From positions 1 to 64,000 of the forward strand of contig NZ_LNDJ01000063.1 of assembly GCF_001444505.1 (NCBI RefSeq): a stretch of 64,000 nt of DNA. The letters are read 5' to 3'. Each line of letters begins with the position of its first letter. Within the stretch, counting starts at the first letter, position 1. Of the stretch, positions 19,642-29,463 are shown piece by piece. This DNA comes from Psychrobacter piscatorii (GTDB lineage Bacteria; Pseudomonadota; Gammaproteobacteria; Pseudomonadales; Moraxellaceae). The position numbers were made by a program, and so were the translations under genes. Below the pieces are notes generated by a model, which saw nothing but the letters and a program-made list of their open reading frames with translations, did no database searches and was not told where the DNA came from.

Positions 19642-19908
19642 GGGTCTACATACAAAAGACTGGCCTATAAAAGGAGAGTAACAAAATCAGGAGTATCGCA
19701 AAATGTTTCTGATCGAAAAAATATATCCAGAATCTAGTGTGTCGAAGCGTTCAATAGGGCATAAAACTGTGAAAATATATGATGAGATAATGACGATAAG
19801 TGTTATCAATCAAAGAGATAAGGAAATTAACCCTTTTTATTTGTAGCGGATATGGGGGAGGTAGTGGTACACTATGTCAATTGTAACAAAATATGTGAGA
19901 AGACAGCC
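19642..19908. other. Leader region upstream of lpxC
   Basis: No gene seen. A TGGTACACT sequence at 19866-19874 resembles an extended -10, but no good -35 accompanies it. Confidence 0.3.
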
Positions 19909-20826
19909 ATGAACCAAAGAACCATAAAGACAGCGATAGCCGTTACAGGTACTGGTCTCCATAGTGGTCAGCCTGTTGACTTGGAGTTTCATCCACAGCC
20001 GGTTGATACTGGTATTGTTTTCGAGCGCTCTGATATTGTAGGCAGCGAGCCTATTCCAGCAAGTGCTTTTTTGGTGCAAGACACCATGATGTCATCAAAC
20101 TTAGTATTTGGTGGTACGCGTGTAGGTACGGTTGAGCATTTGCTAAGTGCGATCGCTGGGCTTGGGGTAGATAATCTATTGATTCGTGTTTCTGCTTCAG
20201 AAATACCGATTATGGATGGTAGTGCCGCTCCTTTTGTTGCTTTGCTACTTGATGCAGGATTCTGTGAACAAGATGCTTTAAAGAAATTCATTAAGATTGT
20301 ACGACCAGTACGCGTCAAAGTAGGTGATAAATGGGCAGAGCTACGCCCTTACGATGGATTTGAATTGAATTTTGAGATTGACTTTGATCACCCTGCCATC
20401 GACAGAAATTTTCAACATGCTCAACTGCAATTCTCTACCCAAAACTTTATTGAGCAGCTAAGCGAAGCACGTACTTTTGGCTTTTTGCGTGACATAGAAC
20501 AATTACGTCAGAATAATCTGGCCTTGGGTGGCAGTATGGAAAATGCCATCGTCATCGATGATGCCAATATTCTTAACGAAGAAGGCCTACGCTTTAATGA
20601 TGAATTTGTTCGCCATAAAATTTTAGATGCGCTTGGAGATTTATATCTGATTGGTTATCCTATCGTCGGTCGTTTTAATGCCTACAAATCTGGTCATGCA
20701 TTAAATAATTTGTTAGTGCGTGAAATACTCTCTGATAAAAATAACTTTGAAATTGTAACTTTTGATGACAATGTAACATGTCCGATCGAATATTCACCGC
20801 TAAATGGTTTAGCAGTTGAAGGATAA
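19909..20826 (+). CDS. lpxC: UDP-3-O-acyl-N-acetylglucosamine deacetylase LpxC
   Basis: The zinc deacetylase committing UDP-GlcNAc to lipid A synthesis in the cytoplasm. The N-terminus NQRTIKTAIAVTGTGLHSG is diagnostic. Zinc ligands are visible in VEHLLSAIAGLGVDN (His) and HKILDALGDLYLIG (His and Asp), with the catalytic His in SGHALNNLLV. Length 305 is normal. The ATG at 19909 matches the family N-terminus; the in-frame ATG at 19852 would add 19 unrelated residues. It ends the division cluster. Confidence 0.98.
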   Translation: MNQRTIKTAIAVTGTGLHSGQPVDLEFHPQPVDTGIVFERSDIVGSEPIPASAFLVQDTMMSSNLVFGGTRVGTVEHLLSAIAGLGVDNLLIRVSASEIPIMDGSAAPFVALLLDAGFCEQDALKKFIKIVRPVRVKVGDKWAELRPYDGFELNFEIDFDHPAIDRNFQHAQLQFSTQNFIEQLSEARTFGFLRDIEQLRQNNLALGGSMENAIVIDDANILNEEGLRFNDEFVRHKILDALGDLYLIGYPIVGRFNAYKSGHALNNLLVREILSDKNNFEIVTFDDNVTCPIEYSPLNGLAVEG

Positions 20827-20984
20827 ATACAGGAATATACACGAAGTATCGAAACATTTACGCAATATTACATAGCAACGCTATAATTACATTTATATAA
20901 TATGCAATATTTTAAATATAAAGTTTATAGGTTTTTGTGAATTTTATTCTAAGGCAGAGTGCGTAAAAGCTGCAGGTGATTTCC

Positions 20985-21041
20985 AAATCATCTATTGGTG
21001 CTATTCATAAATTGAATGGCACCAATAGATGATTTTTTTTG
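20985..21041. terminator. Strong bidirectional terminator between lpxC and the dciA-like gene
   Basis: A perfect 17-bp inverted repeat (arms 20985-21001 and 21019-21035, core ATCATCTATTGGTGC) surrounds a 17-base loop that can pair further (ATTCA/TGAAT). A run of T ends the plus-strand side and AAA the other, so it can stop both convergent transcripts. Flanking bases up to 21124 hold no gene. Confidence 0.85.
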
Positions 21042-21124
21042 TTTAAGACATTACAAAAAAGCAGCGTTACCAATCTCACTTCATGGTTTTATTTACATAA
21101 CTTTACATTGTAATATCTGTATTT

Positions 21125-21640
21125 TTAATGATTTGCTAGGCGTAGGAGGGCTTTTTTTAGATTTTCATCAGTGGTGACATGCTCTGCAGCCTGTGATATA
21201 GTCCGTTTTGTGTTTTGGCTAAGAGCCTGATTTTCATTGGCTTTACTAGGTTTGGGCAAGGTTGCTAATGACGCTGATGATTGTCTAGATGAATAATTAT
21301 CAGCAAATGTTTTAGCTACTACAACGCGAATTTGCTTGAGTTGTTTAAATGTAATTGACTGCTCTGTTAATACTTGCAAATACGCATTCTGTAAATAGCG
21401 AATATGATTAGCAGCTGTCATCGAACCCACACTGAGTATTAACTGCTCAGAGGTTAAACCTACGACCCAACAAGTATTGAGGATTTCCTCAGGTAGACAG
21501 TCTACCAGCAGCTCTTTTACCTCATTGGTCGCTTCTATATATAGCCGCATGTTATTAGCAAGAGTTTGAGGTAGCGCGCTACCAGCAAAGGCTTGATGAT
21601 CTATAAGCTGGGCAAGCCGATTAGGCTGTTTTTTTGACAT
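21125..21640 (-). CDS. DUF721 / DciA-family protein
   Basis: A 171-residue basic protein. The core from about residue 30 (NMRLYIEATNEVKELL, then NTCWVVGLTSEQLILSVGSMTAANHIRYLQNAYL) is the KH-like DUF721 domain. Members named DciA load or operate the replicative helicase DnaB in bacteria without DnaC or DnaI. In related gammaproteobacteria a DUF721 gene often lies between lpxC and secA; here it is convergent with lpxC. The C-terminal half (TISQAAEHVTTDENLKKALLRLANH) looks like a helical tail. Helicase-loading function is by family. Confidence 0.8.
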   Translation of the reverse strand: MSKKQPNRLAQLIDHQAFAGSALPQTLANNMRLYIEATNEVKELLVDCLPEEILNTCWVVGLTSEQLILSVGSMTAANHIRYLQNAYLQVLTEQSITFKQLKQIRVVVAKTFADNYSSRQSSASLATLPKPSKANENQALSQNTKRTISQAAEHVTTDENLKKALLRLANH

Positions 21641-21884
21641 CGTGATGACTCATCTATTAGGTGACAAACTCGATATGTAGAATAGACATGCTAAAAGCGA
21701 TATATAGCAAAATTTTATGAGGTAGTTGACTAAACGGGTGATGATACTGGTGTTAGTCACTATAAAAGAACGAGCTGTTGTGATAAGGATTTTATCATGT
21801 TTTTTAATGATTATATCCTCTAAATTAATTGATGTTTCGTCACGGATGACGAGCAGACTTGTATTAACAATAGGTAGTAAATTT

Positions 21885-22613
21885 ATGAAACAAGCTTTAT
21901 TAATTTTGTCAGTATTGGGAATGGGTATCGCACAGACGAGTGGTGCTGCCGAAACAACCTTTCAACCAAATAATACCTTGAGTCATACCATCACAAATAT
22001 CTCTACTTCTGCGAACTATGGTTCTAGTCGCAACATCTACAGCACTAACAGTGGTGCTCATGTATATAGCAACGATGAGATCAGTCAAGCAATTGACAAT
22101 CTAAGCGCTCATGCTAAGCAAAAAGAATATCAGCTTGCGTCACTCACTAGCCGTTTGTCATATGAGCAGCGTCAACAGCAAGCAAGTCGTGTTCCTGATC
22201 GCAATTCTGCTCCTGCTATCGCAGCGGCAAATGCCTCACGAGTTGCACTATCTAGAAGTTCTGGCTACTGTGCTCGCTATGTACGTAAAGCGCTACAGTC
22301 AGCAGGTTACAAATTTACGCCTAATCCTTCAGCTTATCAATATGCCTCTCGTGGCACACTAGCCCAAGCAGGCTTTACCAAAATTAGTAACGATATGGAA
22401 CCTCAAGTTGGTGACGTCGTTGTCTATAACCGCACATCAAGCCGTCCACATGGTCATATTCAGATTTTTGATGGCAATGACTGGGTATCTGATTTCCGTC
22501 AAAACAGCATCAGCCCATATAGCGGTACTTACAGCTATACCACATGGCGTGACTCGCAGTATGTTGATGATGCATCAGACCGTGGTATCTACCTTGCGAT
22601 GGCTGACAAATAA
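21885..22613 (+). CDS. Secreted CHAP-domain amidase-like protein
   Basis: A 242-residue exported protein: signal peptide MKQALLILSVLGMGIAQ with AxA-like cleavage near GAA, a Ser/Asn-rich linker with a short coiled segment (residues 64-100), and a C-terminal CHAP domain from about 126. The catalytic Cys is C129 (SGYCARYVRKAL), the likely His is H191 in PHGHIQIFDG. CHAP amidases cleave peptidoglycan peptides; a role in cell separation is inference. The start at 21885 is set by the signal peptide; an earlier in-frame start at 21726 would add 53 residues. A terminator follows. Confidence 0.82.
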   Translation: MKQALLILSVLGMGIAQTSGAAETTFQPNNTLSHTITNISTSANYGSSRNIYSTNSGAHVYSNDEISQAIDNLSAHAKQKEYQLASLTSRLSYEQRQQQASRVPDRNSAPAIAAANASRVALSRSSGYCARYVRKALQSAGYKFTPNPSAYQYASRGTLAQAGFTKISNDMEPQVGDVVVYNRTSSRPHGHIQIFDGNDWVSDFRQNSISPYSGTYSYTTWRDSQYVDDASDRGIYLAMADK

Positions 22614-22644
22614 GTATCAGTTAAACGAATTAAAAGTTTTCTCC

Positions 22645-22685
22645 AAACTCAGTAATGCTCTTTATGACATTGCTGGGTTTTTTTT
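22645..22685 (+). terminator. Rho-independent terminator after the CHAP gene
   Basis: Stem AAACTCAGTAATG / CATTGCTGGGTTT (with one G-T pair) around loop CTCTTTATGA, followed by eight T. Confidence 0.85.
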
Positions 22686-22748
22686 GTGTTTTAAATAATG
22701 ATATCTAATAATAACTGTATCTAAGTGAGTGCAGATCATAGAAGTAAA

Positions 22749-23474
22749 TCAAAGTGCAAATTTTGGCCAATAGTTGCGATTATGGAAATCAGGCGGGGAG
22801 GCGTGGTTTGAGGCAAAATATAAAGCGGTCTTACCGAGCTGTAAAATAACACAAGGATGTATCTGCTCAATAATCGTATTTGCAATGGCGTATTTTTGAT
22901 TAGAAAGTTCGACTAGAGGAACGTTAAAGCCTCGCTCGTAGCGATGAATGGGATACGCTGCTGGTGATTTGTCAAACAACGATTTCTGTATTATGTCCTG
23001 TGTATTTACATTATCCGTCCACTCAATAGAGGCACGTGTGTGTCCATCAGCTTCGTATAAAGGTGTTGGTGGTAATGTGGCAGGATGGCGATAGCTTTTA
23101 AACTCATAGAGTGCATAGCGGCCATCAGGGTTGGCATTAATCTCAATGTAAGGTTCAGCGTCTTGAATCTCAGTAGCAGCCTCATCACTTAGAGTGTCAC
23201 CCGTGATAAAGCATTCAAGGCAAGTCTCTTCCCACAGATAATCAGCAAATCCTACTCGGGCTTGCTGCCAAGTTGGCCAAACCAATTGATTGGCTAATAT
23301 TTGACTGGGTAAAGTAATTTGATAGGTTAACTGTAATTGTAATGCTGGCTGTCGAACGATCTTAGCGTTCACCTTGACACAAATACGCTGTAACGCTTCT
23401 ACCGTCACGTCCAGTTGCTGTGCGTCGTTTTCTAGCGTCTCGGCGGCTATAACAAGATTAAAAAATTGGTTCAT
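22749..23474 (-). CDS. DOMON-like domain protein
   Basis: A 241-residue protein with no signal peptide. It matches the DOMON-like (carbohydrate-binding module 9-like) pattern: DYLWEETCLECFITGD near residue 98, EINANPDGRYALYEFKSYR near 131, and the C-terminal HASPPDFHNRNYWP. The role of this cytoplasmic DOMON-like family is not established. It is convergent with the CHAP gene and followed on the minus strand side by yhbY upstream. The ATG is at 23474, with no strong ribosome binding site. Confidence 0.75.
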   Translation of the reverse strand: MNQFFNLVIAAETLENDAQQLDVTVEALQRICVKVNAKIVRQPALQLQLTYQITLPSQILANQLVWPTWQQARVGFADYLWEETCLECFITGDTLSDEAATEIQDAEPYIEINANPDGRYALYEFKSYRHPATLPPTPLYEADGHTRASIEWTDNVNTQDIIQKSLFDKSPAAYPIHRYERGFNVPLVELSNQKYAIANTIIEQIHPCVILQLGKTALYFASNHASPPDFHNRNYWPKFAL

Positions 23475-23580
23475 TATTTATCAAACTCTATAATACTTTT
23501 AAAAATTAATGGTAAAAGATTAAACCGAATAACTAGACTAATACGACACATTAAGTAAATCCAAAACCAGCAGACAAGAC

Positions 23581-23615
23581 AAAAGCCGCGAGCAAGATGC
23601 ATCGCGGCTTTTATA
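23581..23615. terminator. Terminator between yhbY and the DOMON-like gene
   Basis: Stem AAAAGCCGCGA / TCGCGGCTTTT with loop GCAAGATGCA. On the minus strand it ends the yhbY transcript (T-run at the left side). Confidence 0.85.
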
Positions 23616-23678
23616 GTTATCGTCATTATTTAAGCCGATGCGGCCTACTGTCATTCAAGCAAAGCTTGTCATGACATA

Positions 23679-23990
23679 TTACTGCGCGTGACGTGCTAGG
23701 TTAGACAGTTTAGGGTTGGCATTTGGGTTTTGACGTAGCAATAATGCCATACGTCCAATAGAATGGACCAAAGACGCATTAGCTGCTTTAGCAAGTTCAG
23801 CGCCAACGATGTCGCGCTCTTCTTTGGTGCCAGCAGGCAGTTTTACTTTGATAAGCTCATGATCTGTTAGCGCGCGATCAATCTCTTCGGTAATGGTTGG
23901 GGTAATACCCTTGTTGCCGATCATAACGATAGGCTTTAGCTCGTGACCGATGCCTTTTAGACGTTTGATGGTAGCGTTATCGAGTTGCAT
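23679..23990 (-). CDS. yhbY: CRM-domain RNA-binding protein YhbY
   Basis: A 103-residue protein consisting almost wholly of one CRM domain, associated with pre-50S ribosomes in E. coli. The GxxG-like RNA loop appears in KPIVMIGNKGITPTI, followed by HELIKVKLPAGTKEER and LVHSIGRMALLLRQNPN. The ATG at 23990 (peptide MQLDNATIKRLKGIG) has AGGA seven bases upstream; a longer frame to 24032 is not needed. It is divergent from rlmE, as yhbY and rlmE-ftsH are in E. coli. Confidence 0.94.
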   Translation of the reverse strand: MQLDNATIKRLKGIGHELKPIVMIGNKGITPTITEEIDRALTDHELIKVKLPAGTKEERDIVGAELAKAANASLVHSIGRMALLLRQNPNANPKLSNLARHAQ

Positions 23991-24324
23991 AGAATTCCTA
24001 GGTGTTGGTAAAAATAAAAATGGTACTGTCAAAAACAGTTATGGATCATTATAGATAATCTGTGACCATCTTGCATGAGATCAGCAGGATTTTGCACGAT
24101 TTTACGTGACGAAAATGTTAAACTGAATGTTTGGTACATTATAAACGCTACTGCCTTATAAAACAGTCATTTAACCAATAGAATTTGGTCAGTTTGCGAC
24201 CAACCATGAATAAAAAATCTGATTAACACCGTATTTAGAATAATCCGCAACGGATTAGTATCAGTTTGTAAGTGATAGCGCAATTAAAGCAGCTAGATTT
24301 AGTAAAGCAATAGGAGCAGGTATT
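23991..24324. other. Divergent promoter region yhbY / rlmE
   Basis: No gene in 334 bases. A small dyad TTGGTC-N7-GACCAA (24186-24204) lies about 120 bases before rlmE. No hexamer pair is convincing. Confidence 0.3.
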
Positions 24325-24957
24325 TTGGCCACGCGTATCGAAAACAAAAAACTATCAAAGAGCAGCAGTGCTTGGATGAAAGAGCACATTGACGATCATT
24401 ATGTACAAAAGGCTCAAAAAGATGGCTACCGTGCCCGTGCCGCTTATAAATTATTAGAGATTAACGAAAAAACCAACCTGATTAAAAAAGGCATGACGGT
24501 GGTAGATTTGGGTAGTGCGCCTGGCAGTTGGTCTCAAGTAGCGGGACAGTTGGTTGGTGACGACGGTATCTTGATTGCCTCTGATATTCTGGCGATGGAT
24601 GCTTTGCCTAATGTTACCTTTATTCAAGGTGATTTTCGTGAAGCTGAAGTGTTTGACGCCATTATGGCAGAAGTAGGCGATAGGCAAGTCGACGTGGTAT
24701 TGTCTGATATGGCACCCAATACGGCGGGGAATAGCGCTATCGATCAGCCGCGTATGATGTACTTATGCGAGCTGGCAGTGGACTTTGCTTTATCAACCTT
24801 ACCAAAAGGTGGCGCACTTATTATGAAAGTGTTTCAGGGCGAAGGCACACAAGAATTACGCAAGCAGATGCAGCAGGATTTTAGTAAGATTCGTAGTATA
24901 AAACCAGGTGCGTCACGTCCGCGCTCAAAAGAGATGTTTTGGGTGGCGATTAAATAG
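24325..24957 (+). CDS. rlmE: 23S rRNA (uridine-2552-2'-O)-methyltransferase RlmE (FtsJ/RrmJ)
   Basis: SAM-dependent 2'-O-methylation of U2552 in the A-loop of 23S rRNA. Motifs: SAM loop VVDLGSAPGSWSQV, and the K-D-K-E catalytic set from RARAAYKLLEI (Lys), SDMAPNTAG (Asp), MKVFQGEG (Lys) and EMFWVA (Glu). Length 210 is standard. It uses a TTG start at 24325 with AGGAGCAGG just upstream; the first in-frame ATG (residue 18) would cut the conserved SSSAWMKEHIDDHYV N-terminus. ftsH follows after 399 bases rather than directly. Confidence 0.95.
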   Translation: MATRIENKKLSKSSSAWMKEHIDDHYVQKAQKDGYRARAAYKLLEINEKTNLIKKGMTVVDLGSAPGSWSQVAGQLVGDDGILIASDILAMDALPNVTFIQGDFREAEVFDAIMAEVGDRQVDVVLSDMAPNTAGNSAIDQPRMMYLCELAVDFALSTLPKGGALIMKVFQGEGTQELRKQMQQDFSKIRSIKPGASRPRSKEMFWVAIK

Positions 24958-25070
24958 TTTTAACATCAATGAGTTGCTACTATTGTAAGCGAGTTAATCA
25001 GTCACCATAAACTATCATTATGGTCGTATAAAAAGCGCTACATTCATTAACTGAATAATCGTGAAACCTG

Positions 25071-25098
25071 CTTGAATTATGCGGGTTAGCACCATATA
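25071..25098 (+). promoter_or_regulatory. Sigma32-like heat-shock promoter upstream of ftsH
   Basis: CTTGAA at 25071-25076, a 14-base spacer, and ACCATATA at 25091-25098 match the RpoH consensus CTTGAA-N13/15-CCCATNTA with one changed base. It lies about 260 bases before ftsH, in a 399-base spacer (24958-25356) without genes. ftsH is under heat-shock control in E. coli, which supports the reading; the position is inference. Confidence 0.55.
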
Positions 25099-25356
25099 TC
25101 ATGGTATATTACCTTTGTTTTTAGCATACGTTTTAGACAAAGTCGTCTGATAATAAGCGTCTTATGGGCTCATCTGCGATAGATTAGTGTTCATCTTATA
25201 TTGAGTATCTATGAGAACCGTATTTAAGCTGTTCTTTAAGTACCAAAATTTAAGTCAAGGTTTTTGGTATCAGGAATTTTATCAAAAATGAGCAATACGT
25301 TTATAGACGTCACGTGTTTAGTAAACACACCAATAAGTAAGGGATGGGAATAACTA

Positions 25357-27252
25357 GTGAGCGACATGGTAAAAAATACCTTATTGTGGCTGGTGGTAAT
25401 CGGCGTTTTAGTGCTGGTGTTTAGCGGCTTTGATCAATCATCTGAGCCAGATAACCTTAACTACTCTGAGTTTGTGACCGCTGTGTCAGAAAACCAAGTA
25501 GCCAGTGTCGAAATTGACGGCGAACAGATCACCGGCGAAAAGAAAAATGGCTCATCTTTTGAGACCATTAGACCGGCTGTGTCAGATGACCAGTTGATGC
25601 CAATGCTACGTGAGAACCAAGTCGAAGTCCAAGGGACCGCACCAAAGCGCCAAAGCGTATTGATGCAACTACTGATAGCCAGTTTCCCAATTTTACTGAT
25701 TATTGGTCTGTTTTTATTCTTTATGCGTAATATGCAGGGCGGTGCAGGCGGTAAAGGCGGCGGCCCAATGAGCTTTGGTAAGTCAAAAGCCAAAATGCTG
25801 ACGGAAGACCAAATCAAGGTGAACTTCGAAGATGTGGCTGGTTGTGAAGAAGCCAAAGAAGAAGTCGTTGAAGTGGTTGACTTTTTACGTGATCCGGATA
25901 AATTTACCAAACTTGGTGCAACGATTCCTCGTGGTATCTTGATGGTAGGTCCACCGGGTACAGGTAAGACATTGCTAGCAAGAGCTATTGCTGGTGAAGC
26001 TAAAGTGCCGTTCTTCTCAATTTCAGGTTCTGATTTTGTTGAGATGTTTGTTGGTGTTGGTGCATCACGTGTACGCGACATGTTTGAGCAGGCGAAAAAG
26101 AGCGCCCCTTGCATTATCTTTATTGATGAGATCGATGCAGTCGGTCGTCATCGTGGCTCTGGTATGGGCGGCGGTAACGACGAGCGTGAGCAGACATTGA
26201 ACCAATTATTGGTTGAGATGGATGGTTTTGAAGGCAATGAAGGCGTTATCGTTATTGCTGCAACCAACCGTGCTGACGTGCTTGATAAAGCATTATTGCG
26301 TCCAGGTCGTTTTGACCGTCAGGTTCAAGTGGGCTTGCCAGATATCAAAGGTCGTGAGCAAATCTTAAAAGTACACTTAAGAAAGTTGCCGAACACCATC
26401 AGTGTCGATGCAGGTTCTCTTGCTCGTGGTACGCCAGGGTTCAGTGGTGCACAGCTTGCTAACCTTGTAAACGAAGCAGCCTTGTTTGCCGCGCGTCGTA
26501 ACAAGACCAGTGTCGACATGAATGATTTTGAAGATGCAAAAGATAAGTTATACATGGGTCCTGAGCGCAAATCCATGGTGATACGCGAAGAAGAGCGCCG
26601 TGCGACCGCGTATCACGAAGCGGGTCATGCGCTAGTAGCTGAACTACTGCCAGGTACAGATCCGGTGCATAAGGTCACTATCATGCCTCGTGGTTTTGCG
26701 CTTGGTGTTACTTGGCAGCTGCCTGAGCACGATCAAACCAGCATGTATAAATCTAAGATGTTAAGCGACATTGCGATTTTGTTCGGTGGTCGTATTGCTG
26801 AAGAAGTCTTTATTAATCAGATGTCAACAGGTGCTTCAAATGATTTTGAACGTGCAACCAAAATGGCACGCGCCATGGTAACCAAGTACGGTATGTCTGA
26901 TGCACTAGGTATCATGGTGTATGAAGATGATGACAGCTCGCAAGGATACTTTGGCGGTGGTGGTCGTACGATTTCAGAAGCCACGCAGCAAAAGGTTGAT
27001 GAAGAAGTGCGCCGTATGCTAGAAGAGCAGTACGATATCGCTCGCGAATTGATTGAAGCCAATCAAGATAAAATGCATGCAATGGTTGAAGCGCTCATGA
27101 ATTGGGAAACCATCGACCGTGACCAACTGCAAGATATTCTAGCAGGTGAAGAACCGCGTCCACCAAGAGTCTATCAGCATAACGAAGTCAACTTGTCAAA
27201 AAATGACATTAAGACGACTACTTCTACACCGCCACCATTACCGGCGATGTAA
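25357..27252 (+). CDS. ftsH: ATP-dependent zinc metalloprotease FtsH
   Basis: A membrane-bound AAA+ protease that degrades misfolded membrane proteins and regulators such as LpxC and sigma32 in E. coli. Two membrane helices (residues 6-23 and 103-123) flank a periplasmic domain; the AAA module has Walker A GPPGTGKT at 198-205 and Walker B IIFIDEID; the zinc site is HEAGH at 420-424. Length 631 is normal. The GTG at 25357 follows a purine-rich GGGATGGGAATAAC; an ATG three codons in is equally possible. Its presence in a window with lpxC is noted but not adjacent. Confidence 0.98.
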   Translation: MSDMVKNTLLWLVVIGVLVLVFSGFDQSSEPDNLNYSEFVTAVSENQVASVEIDGEQITGEKKNGSSFETIRPAVSDDQLMPMLRENQVEVQGTAPKRQSVLMQLLIASFPILLIIGLFLFFMRNMQGGAGGKGGGPMSFGKSKAKMLTEDQIKVNFEDVAGCEEAKEEVVEVVDFLRDPDKFTKLGATIPRGILMVGPPGTGKTLLARAIAGEAKVPFFSISGSDFVEMFVGVGASRVRDMFEQAKKSAPCIIFIDEIDAVGRHRGSGMGGGNDEREQTLNQLLVEMDGFEGNEGVIVIAATNRADVLDKALLRPGRFDRQVQVGLPDIKGREQILKVHLRKLPNTISVDAGSLARGTPGFSGAQLANLVNEAALFAARRNKTSVDMNDFEDAKDKLYMGPERKSMVIREEERRATAYHEAGHALVAELLPGTDPVHKVTIMPRGFALGVTWQLPEHDQTSMYKSKMLSDIAILFGGRIAEEVFINQMSTGASNDFERATKMARAMVTKYGMSDALGIMVYEDDDSSQGYFGGGGRTISEATQQKVDEEVRRMLEEQYDIARELIEANQDKMHAMVEALMNWETIDRDQLQDILAGEEPRPPRVYQHNEVNLSKNDIKTTTSTPPPLPAM

Positions 27253-27275
27253 GGCAGTTCTGATTGAAGTTTAAT

Positions 27276-27306
27276 AAAAGGCCCTTTATCATAAAGGGCC
27301 TTTTTA
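27276..27306 (+). terminator. Rho-independent terminator after ftsH
   Basis: Perfect stem AAAGGCCCTTTAT / ATAAAGGGCCTTT with a short loop, then T5. Confidence 0.92.
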
Positions 27307-27416
27307 TTGTCATCATTCTTTTAAGAGCTTAGGACGTCATAAGATTTACTGGTATCATAAGCACAGATAACGAACTCTCGAGCTATTTTATACAATTTAT
27401 TTATGATGGATCGGTC

Positions 27417-28340
27417 ATGTCATTATTTCAGCCTTTACCCAACTACAAAATATCGAGCCGTAATAAAACCTTGAATTTGTCTGAGCCGCATATCATGGGT
27501 ATCTTGAATGTAACGCCAGATTCATTCTCGGATGGTGGGCGGTTCAATGCGGTAGAGAATGCCGTTGCTCATTGTCAGCAGATGATGGATAACGGTGCTA
27601 CTATTATTGATATTGGCGGTGAATCTACTCGCCCCAATGCAGATGCTGTATCGACTACTGAAGAGCTACAACGGGTTGTGCCAGTGGTACAAGCTATACG
27701 CCAGCATTGTGGAGATGATATTTGGTTATCTATTGATACCAGCAACCCAGAGGTCATGCAGGCAGCGTTTGATGCTGGTGCTGATATTTGGAACGATGTC
27801 AGGGCGTTAAAACGTACTGGCGCTGCAGAACTGGCCGCTAGCCTTGATATTCCTGTCATGCTGATGCATATGCGCGGTGAGCCAACGACGATGAACAATC
27901 TGGCACAGTATGATAATGTGATTGATGAAGTGAGCACAGAACTGACCACACGTATCAAAGAGGTAACGCGCCTTGGGGTTAAGCAGGAAAATATTATTAT
28001 TGATCCAGGTTTTGGTTTTGCCAAAAACTATGAGCATCATTGTGCTTTATTAAGTCAGTTAGACAGCCTACAGGCATTGGGCCTACCCATGATGTTTGGT
28101 ATTTCACGTAAGCGCTTTTTAGCAGAAGTATTGACCAATAGCGGTGCCAAAACAGTGCAGACCACTCAAGCGACAGAACGAGATGCAGTGGGGACTGCTG
28201 CTGGGATATTTGCGCTACAACAAGGTGCTAGTATCATTCGCACGCATAATGTAGGCATGATGCAGCAAGTAGTGGCACTATGGAGTCAATTATCAGCGTA
28301 CCATCATGAGCATTGTATTATTAATACAAATACTCGATAA
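27417..28340 (+). CDS. folP: Dihydropteroate synthase
   Basis: Condenses para-aminobenzoate with dihydropterin pyrophosphate in folate synthesis; the sulfonamide target. Signatures: IMGILNVTPDSFSDGG near residue 27, IDIGGESTRPNA near 61, and IIDPGFGFAKNYEHH, GISRKRFL and IIRTHNV in the C-terminal half. Length 307 is slightly above the usual 280. In E. coli folP follows ftsH directly; here the order is kept but a terminator lies between them, so it has its own promoter. glmM, which usually follows, is replaced by sdhE and ygfX. Confidence 0.97.
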   Translation: MSLFQPLPNYKISSRNKTLNLSEPHIMGILNVTPDSFSDGGRFNAVENAVAHCQQMMDNGATIIDIGGESTRPNADAVSTTEELQRVVPVVQAIRQHCGDDIWLSIDTSNPEVMQAAFDAGADIWNDVRALKRTGAAELAASLDIPVMLMHMRGEPTTMNNLAQYDNVIDEVSTELTTRIKEVTRLGVKQENIIIDPGFGFAKNYEHHCALLSQLDSLQALGLPMMFGISRKRFLAEVLTNSGAKTVQTTQATERDAVGTAAGIFALQQGASIIRTHNVGMMQQVVALWSQLSAYHHEHCIINTNTR

Positions 28341-28434
28341 AGCTACACCGTGATAAATACAATATCTACAATCTAATTTTCCACTATGATTGAATACCAC
28401 ATCAAAAACTATTGAAATGAAAAAGAGTATCTTT

Positions 28435-28716
28435 ATGACCAGTATCACTCAGCCAGAACCGACCAATGAGCAGCGCCGTATTATTTATCAAGCTCGTCGC
28501 GGCTTGAAAGAGTTAGATTTTTATATCGATCCTTATGTCAAAGAGCTGTATCTGACAGCAGATTCTGCTGAGCAAGAGACCTTTGCCCAAATGCTCACCC
28601 ATGAGGACCCGGATCTATTGGATTATTTTACCAATCAAAATCGTCCAGCAGAGGATGATATATGGGCACTCGTTAATAAAATAAAAACATGGCGACACAC
28701 CAAAGACTTGGTGTAG
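28435..28716 (+). CDS. sdhE: FAD assembly factor SdhE
   Basis: A small (93 residue) helical protein that promotes covalent flavinylation of SdhA of succinate dehydrogenase. The conserved RGxxE motif is seen as ARRGLKELDFYI, followed by the family text EDPDLLDYFTNQNRPAEDDI. The ATG at 28435 is chosen on family length; in-frame ATGs at 28423 and 28390 would add residues without homology. Its downstream neighbour is a YgfX-type membrane protein, the standard pairing (also named cptB-cptA). Confidence 0.88.
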   Translation: MTSITQPEPTNEQRRIIYQARRGLKELDFYIDPYVKELYLTADSAEQETFAQMLTHEDPDLLDYFTNQNRPAEDDIWALVNKIKTWRHTKDLV

Positions 28717-28768
28717 AGGCTTTGTATTTGATAGGCACAATACTGATGATTTCTCATGGCGCGCCCAT

Positions 28769-29218
28769 ATGACCCTAGCAACGGCGCTGCGCATTGATAC
28801 AGCTATTCATTCTACCAGTCGGCTACGCCGGCTGCTCTATGTGGGTTTAACTGCGATCATGATTGTCTTAGCGTGGCTTGCGGCTTTGGCATGGTGGCAA
28901 TATTTGCTGATTTTGACTGTCTCGCTAGCCATTGTTGGCTATTTATTTCTGACACGTTTGACACTACGACATCTGAGTCAGCCGCCACTTGATCAACGTA
29001 TGGATAAACAGTGGCAGTTGTTGATTCAGACAAGTCGAGGCGATGAGCTGTGGCAAGCACAGCTACTCTCTACACATTACTATCAATGGGCGATAAATCT
29101 TGAGTTCAACATAGTAGAGCCTTATCAGCGCCCTCTATCTATCACCATATTTCGTGATCAAGTAAGCCCAGAGGAATGGCGAACGCTTAGTGTTTTAGCC
29201 AATATAAATACAGGTTAA
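28769..29218 (+). CDS. YgfX/CptA-like membrane protein
   Basis: A 149-residue protein with two close membrane helices near residues 24-60 and a soluble C-terminal part ending in the family-like SITIFRDQVSPEEWRTLSVL. It sits 52 bases after sdhE, the typical location of ygfX (cptA), proposed in E. coli to affect cytoskeletal proteins as a toxin with SdhE as antitoxin, a role that is disputed. The assignment rests on topology, C-terminal motif and synteny. Confidence 0.7.
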   Translation: MTLATALRIDTAIHSTSRLRRLLYVGLTAIMIVLAWLAALAWWQYLLILTVSLAIVGYLFLTRLTLRHLSQPPLDQRMDKQWQLLIQTSRGDELWQAQLLSTHYYQWAINLEFNIVEPYQRPLSITIFRDQVSPEEWRTLSVLANINTG

Positions 29219-29463
29219 ATTTGCTAATTAGCCTTCATATCTTTATTCAGTTTTTCTCTCTTTTTTGTGAGCTTACGAATGCCTACATGTCATAACAAAA
29301 TACCTATCTTGGTCTCCAAAGAGTTTTGTTATATTGAAACTCACGAATAAAGTATATGAACCAACTGCATTGTACTTCCAGTTTATGCCATGAAAAACCA
29401 GTATGGACAACGGTAGGCAGTCGGCTTGTATCATAAATAATATGACAAAAAGAGGAAGAGATC

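Noticed and set aside
27471-27500. CTTGAA sequence in folP resembling a sigma32 -35
   Set aside because: It lies inside coding sequence and no CCCATNTA follows at the right distance.
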